Assembly (NCBI GenBank): GCA_024138015.1
Contig: JAMXBB010000004.1
Span: forward strand, 11,785,300 to 11,849,299
Source: Lumnitzera littorea
Taxonomy: Eukaryota > Streptophyta > Magnoliopsida > Myrtales > Combretaceae
Direction of reading: 5' to 3'
DNA: 64,000 bases
The position numbers were made by a program, and so were the translations under genes. Positions 61,066 to 64,000 of this stretch are shown here, in pieces (the first letter of the stretch is position 1; every line of letters begins with the position of its first letter). A model generated the notes under the pieces. That model saw nothing but the letters and a program-made list of their open reading frames with translations, searched no databases and was not told where the DNA came from.

Positions 61066-62238
61066 TTAAAAACCCAATTGCTAGAACTCGGTTGTGATTG
61101 ATGTTGATATATCTTCAACCCTTATTTCAGAGGGTGTTAAATCCAATGTTGTATGCAGCATTGGTTAACTGCATATATTGCTTGGTATACTGCTTGTTCA
61201 TACATTCATATGTTTATTATCCAATTGTTTGATAGTATAGTAGGAAGGCTATCTTATTAAGCTCTTATAGCTTATTCCCTAATAGTTTTTCTTTTGCAGG
61301 TTGACAGATAATCAGACATGGGTTAAGAGTTGAGTATTGAGTGTAAGTAATGAGATGTTTTAGAGGTTAGAATTAGAGAAAGATTGTATAGCTCATTTGA
61401 GACTTTAAATGTAAATATTACTTATATATTTAGGTTTTAATAACTTCAATAAGTTTAAATTTAAGTCTTTACTACTTAATCTTATTATTTGGTGGAAGAT
61501 ATCGATTCTCTGTAATTCTGAGGAACTGTGGAATATTTGATATCCATAGTTATTTATATTTTACAATATGTTAATCATTTAAAATCGGAAACCTTAGCGA
61601 TAAAGTATTTAGAGTCTTGCAATCTTTAACTTGCAAGGCGATTTTCATATTATGGGTGCATACGTGATATGAAAATTTTAGACAATCTTACTATACCCCT
61701 TATAGAGTTATGATAGTATTGGTGAGGAATCCTAAATTTTTCATTCTAATTTAATTAAGCGGTCCACTTAATGAGTTAAAATTGAAGTCCTCTTAACCTA
61801 TAAGTGAAGAGGAGTATTGAGTGATAAATATAAAATCACACCGGACTTAACAAGTTTAAATTTTTGGATAAGTGAAATCATAGATAAGCGAAAGGTCCTA
61901 AAATATCCCTATTTAATTAAGTAGAACGCTTATACCTGGTTTGAATCAAAATACATAGTTACAAGTGAAGGGAATGGTTAATTAATAAATATTAAATCAT
62001 TTAGAATCTAATAAATTTGAGCTTTTAATTAAGACAAAATGGATGTAACTTTATTAGGTATAATAAAATGCTATCTTAATAATGATATAGCATTTTTTTT
62101 AGCAACTAAAAATCAATTACCAAGTCTTCAAATGAATTGTGATAAATAAACTAGAAGATATAGTTCATAATTGATAGAGAGTGCTTTTTTATTGAATCTT
62201 TTTTCATAAACTAATATAGATTCAATGGGTATTACACT

Positions 62239-62284
62239 ATACATACATACATACATACATACATACATACATACATACATACAT
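62239..62284. repeat. (ACAT)n microsatellite
   Basis: About eleven ACAT units. The left copy of repeat X has only CTATGTATATATAC at the same place, so the tract grew after the duplication. Confidence 0.9.
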
Positions 62285-62855
62285 CTAAAGGTGTTCACTA
62301 GGTCGGGTTGGCTTGGAACTAACCTTGAAACACTAGTTCATGGGTAGACAAAAGAGTGAACCGGCCTTGGCCCTTAAGGTGACGAGTTCCAACTGATTCA
62401 CTTGAACCTTAGGACTTTTTTTTTTCTTTTTTTGCTTTCTCCAAAATTTCCTTAATTATTATAAATAATTTATGAAATATTTGTCTTTTTTTTTCCTAAC
62501 TAAATCTAAAATTTTATATCGTTATTCGTGAATAAAAAATTTTATTTTCAATTCAATTTTTTTTATCTTGAAATAATTTATTTAAAACATGTGAGCGTGA
62601 ATATATGATGTTATATTATATATATAGTATATTATATATAACATATTATATATAGTATAATATATATTTTAAGTGTATATTATAGTATATTAAATATTAT
62701 ATATTACGTATACTGTATATTTGTTTGCATTAGATAATATATTATATATAGTGTATTATATATTATATATAAAATGTATTATGTTTGGATTATATATTAT
62801 TTATATATAATAATAATAATATGATTAAGTCGATTTTAGTCTTAGTTTGACCAAA
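62285..62855. other. insert within repeat X, unassigned
   Basis: The sequence is absent from the left copy of X. It begins with a GC-richer block (TAAAGGTGTTCACTAGGTCG and on) and ends in a dense TATATA region (62600-62820). It is possibly a small transposon, but the ends were not resolved. Confidence 0.35.
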
Positions 62856-63259
62856 GGAGAAAATGGATTCGAGTCAAAGTTAGTTATTGATGCCGGACGG
62901 GTGAAGGCGACTTCAATTCATTAACTTTCATTGAATAATTTACCTTGCCCAATACTACGACCATCATCTATTGACCCCTCTTATGAAATTGGAAAAATCT
63001 AAGCCCAGTCATAAACAAATGATTCATTATTATTGGTTCTAGAACAAGTTACTATCAAGTTGCTTTTATTTTATGTTTTTTTTGTCCTTGTGTCAATCCA
63101 TCGTTGGCCTTTATACCTACTAAATGTGAAAAAGTACCGATGACACATAAATGGGAAGACGAAGTAAGAGCATGCTATTGAAGATGTCCCAACATAGACT
63201 AGGGAGGTCTCTGTTGATTGCGACGCCGAGCCAATTGATTTAGAAGCCTTTGCTTAAAG

Positions 63260-63520
63260 GAATTTGAATGATAATTTAATTAGAAGAGCAGTTGTACATA
63301 AAGAAAACTTTGGGGTTTGGTGTATGAAGAAGTCCTGGAAGATACCTGGATTAAAAAGACTGTCATATGGATCAAAGTAATTTTCAACTGCATGGTTTAG
63401 TGTAGATGTTGTGAAGTGGTTTGCACGATATGGACCTACTTGCTCTTGAAGTTAACGTTTTGTCCTTTTAAATCTCTAATGTAAGAAGTGTATTTTTATC
63501 TTAGATGTGGATAATATCGT
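63260..63520 (+). pseudogene. Ty1/copia reverse transcriptase fragment, copy 2
   Basis: Plus-strand frames give LKRLSYGSK and then FSTAWFSVDVVKWF (about 63350-63410), matching copy 1 at 50761-50850. A degraded YVDD-region segment follows (DVDNIVIT, about 63505-63530). It lies about 0.5 kb downstream of germin-like gene 2, as copy 1 lies about 1 kb downstream of gene 1. Confidence 0.75.
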
Positions 63521-63659
63521 GATTACTAGGTAGTAAGCCAGTGATTTTGTATAGTAGAGTCCTTGAATTGTCTTCTTTAAGAATAATGCGAGATGATGGC
63601 TGTTTATATTCAAATTTTGCAATATCTAAAGAATGCGCTTGGTCAGAATACACACAGCA

Positions 63660-63916
63660 CACATGCATGATATTATATATATGTATATATATAGAGAGAG
63701 AGAGAGAATGCCCACACTGATGGCTAATGGGTAACACAATACACAAACATATGATTTCTCTTGATTTACTGAGTAACAACATCACAGCTCCAAAGATCGA
63801 GATGGATTTCTCTATAAGACATTATTATGATGCTTCTTACTTCAAACGAAAACAATGGTGTCTTTATTTTATGGATATCCAATACAATAGACTCTTTAAT
63901 ATTTTAGCTCATTAAT
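63660..63916 (-). repeat. conserved 3' flank of germin-like gene 2
   Basis: It aligns to 51711-51962, with (AG)n at 63692-63708. Frames at 63785-63501 and 63727-63915 are not genes. Confidence 0.8.
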
Positions 63917-64000
63917 TTAATTGTTGTTATCATACCAAAACTGCTTCTGGAGATAATCAACAAGTTTCTTATCAATTTGGAAGGCCTTAGCTAGGACATC
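63917..64000 (-). CDS. germin-like protein, second copy, 3' end only
   Basis: The last 27 codons and a TAA stop (63919-63917) are inside the window, and the rest lies beyond the right edge. They correspond to residues 198-224 of germin-like gene 1 and differ at one residue (Leu in place of His in the KK(H/L)VDY stretch), ending in FWYDNNN in both. Because box 1, box 2 and the signal peptide lie outside the window, I cannot tell if this copy is intact. It shows that at least two germin-like genes lie in tandem, same strand, about 12 kb apart. Confidence 0.93.
   Translation of the reverse strand, partial: DVLAKAFQIDKKLVDYLQKQFWYDNNN

Larger units (their letters stand above)
58505..61700 (+). 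repeat. Family C LTR-like repeat, copy 2, inserted in repeat X
   Basis: It starts TGTAAACTCCGC at 58505 and separates two halves of the right copy of repeat X, so its left end is well placed and its right end lies near 61690-61700. It is the inverted counterpart of 7150-10809. About 3.2 kb with no gene: a frame at 59131-59451 is Ser/Phe-rich low complexity. It carries an AT core at 59460-60130 and (AT)n at 61030-61063, plus a GC-richer block at 60830-60950. A solo LTR is the simplest reading. Confidence 0.55.
61700..63190 (+). repeat. Direct repeat X, right copy, part 2
   Basis: It continues the match to 55975-57012. Compared with the left copy it has an (ACAT)n tract (62239-62284) and an extra AT-rich insert (62285-62855). 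Confidence 0.65.

Overview
This is a eukaryotic nuclear sequence from a flowering plant, most likely a eudicot. It is strongly AT-rich, has GT-AG introns, carries two plant gene families, and most of the rest is decayed plant transposable elements. The species cannot be fixed from the sequence alone. I see no bacterial, organellar, CRISPR or operon-like feature.

Genes. Only two loci look functional. One is an LRR receptor-like kinase of the LRR-XI type on the plus strand (33690-37313, two exons, 1098 residues, all kinase landmarks intact). The other is a secreted germin-like protein on the minus strand (51963-53239, two exons, 224 residues, all four metal ligands present). The last 27 codons of a second, near-identical germin-like gene enter at the right edge (63917-64000, minus), so the right end is the start of a tandem germin-like cluster.

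Layout. 1-1841: 5' half of a dead Ty1/copia element (minus). 1842-2600: purine-rich unassigned DNA. 2600-5617: LTR plus leader of a large-LTR element with a Tat/Ogre-type primer site (minus, family A). 5618-7150: AT-rich intergenic. About 7150-10809: a long LTR-like repeat (minus, family C) with an AT microsatellite core. 10810-17200: intergenic, with foldback MITE-like sequences and a possible orphan first exon. 17271-20420: relic of a Mutator-like transposon fused to a plant mobile domain, split by a TRIM (17562-18162). 20900-26790: intergenic. 26798-31707: complete but dead Ty1/copia element with 208-bp LTRs. 33690-37313: the receptor kinase. 38703-46645: a second, more complete family A element (plus) with a non-coding interior, i.e. 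LARD-like, carrying a long hierarchical tandem array. 46646-49420: Ty3/gypsy pieces, including an LTR with internal sequence on both sides. 49820-51200: copia pieces. 51963-53239: germin-like gene 1. 55839-63190: a direct repeat pair, a gypsy gag/protease relic and a second family C copy inserted in the right repeat. 63260-64000: copia RT scrap and germin-like gene 2.

Functional reading. The receptor kinase and the germin-like genes have no visible link beyond proximity. The rest reads as a history of nested insertion, duplication and C-to-T decay. I found no convincing undescribed gene system. The most unusual items are the LARD-like element with its internal 48/83-bp array, the transposon with a captured mobile domain, and the chimeric gypsy LTR junction. 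All alignments between repeats were made by eye, so their boundaries are approximate.
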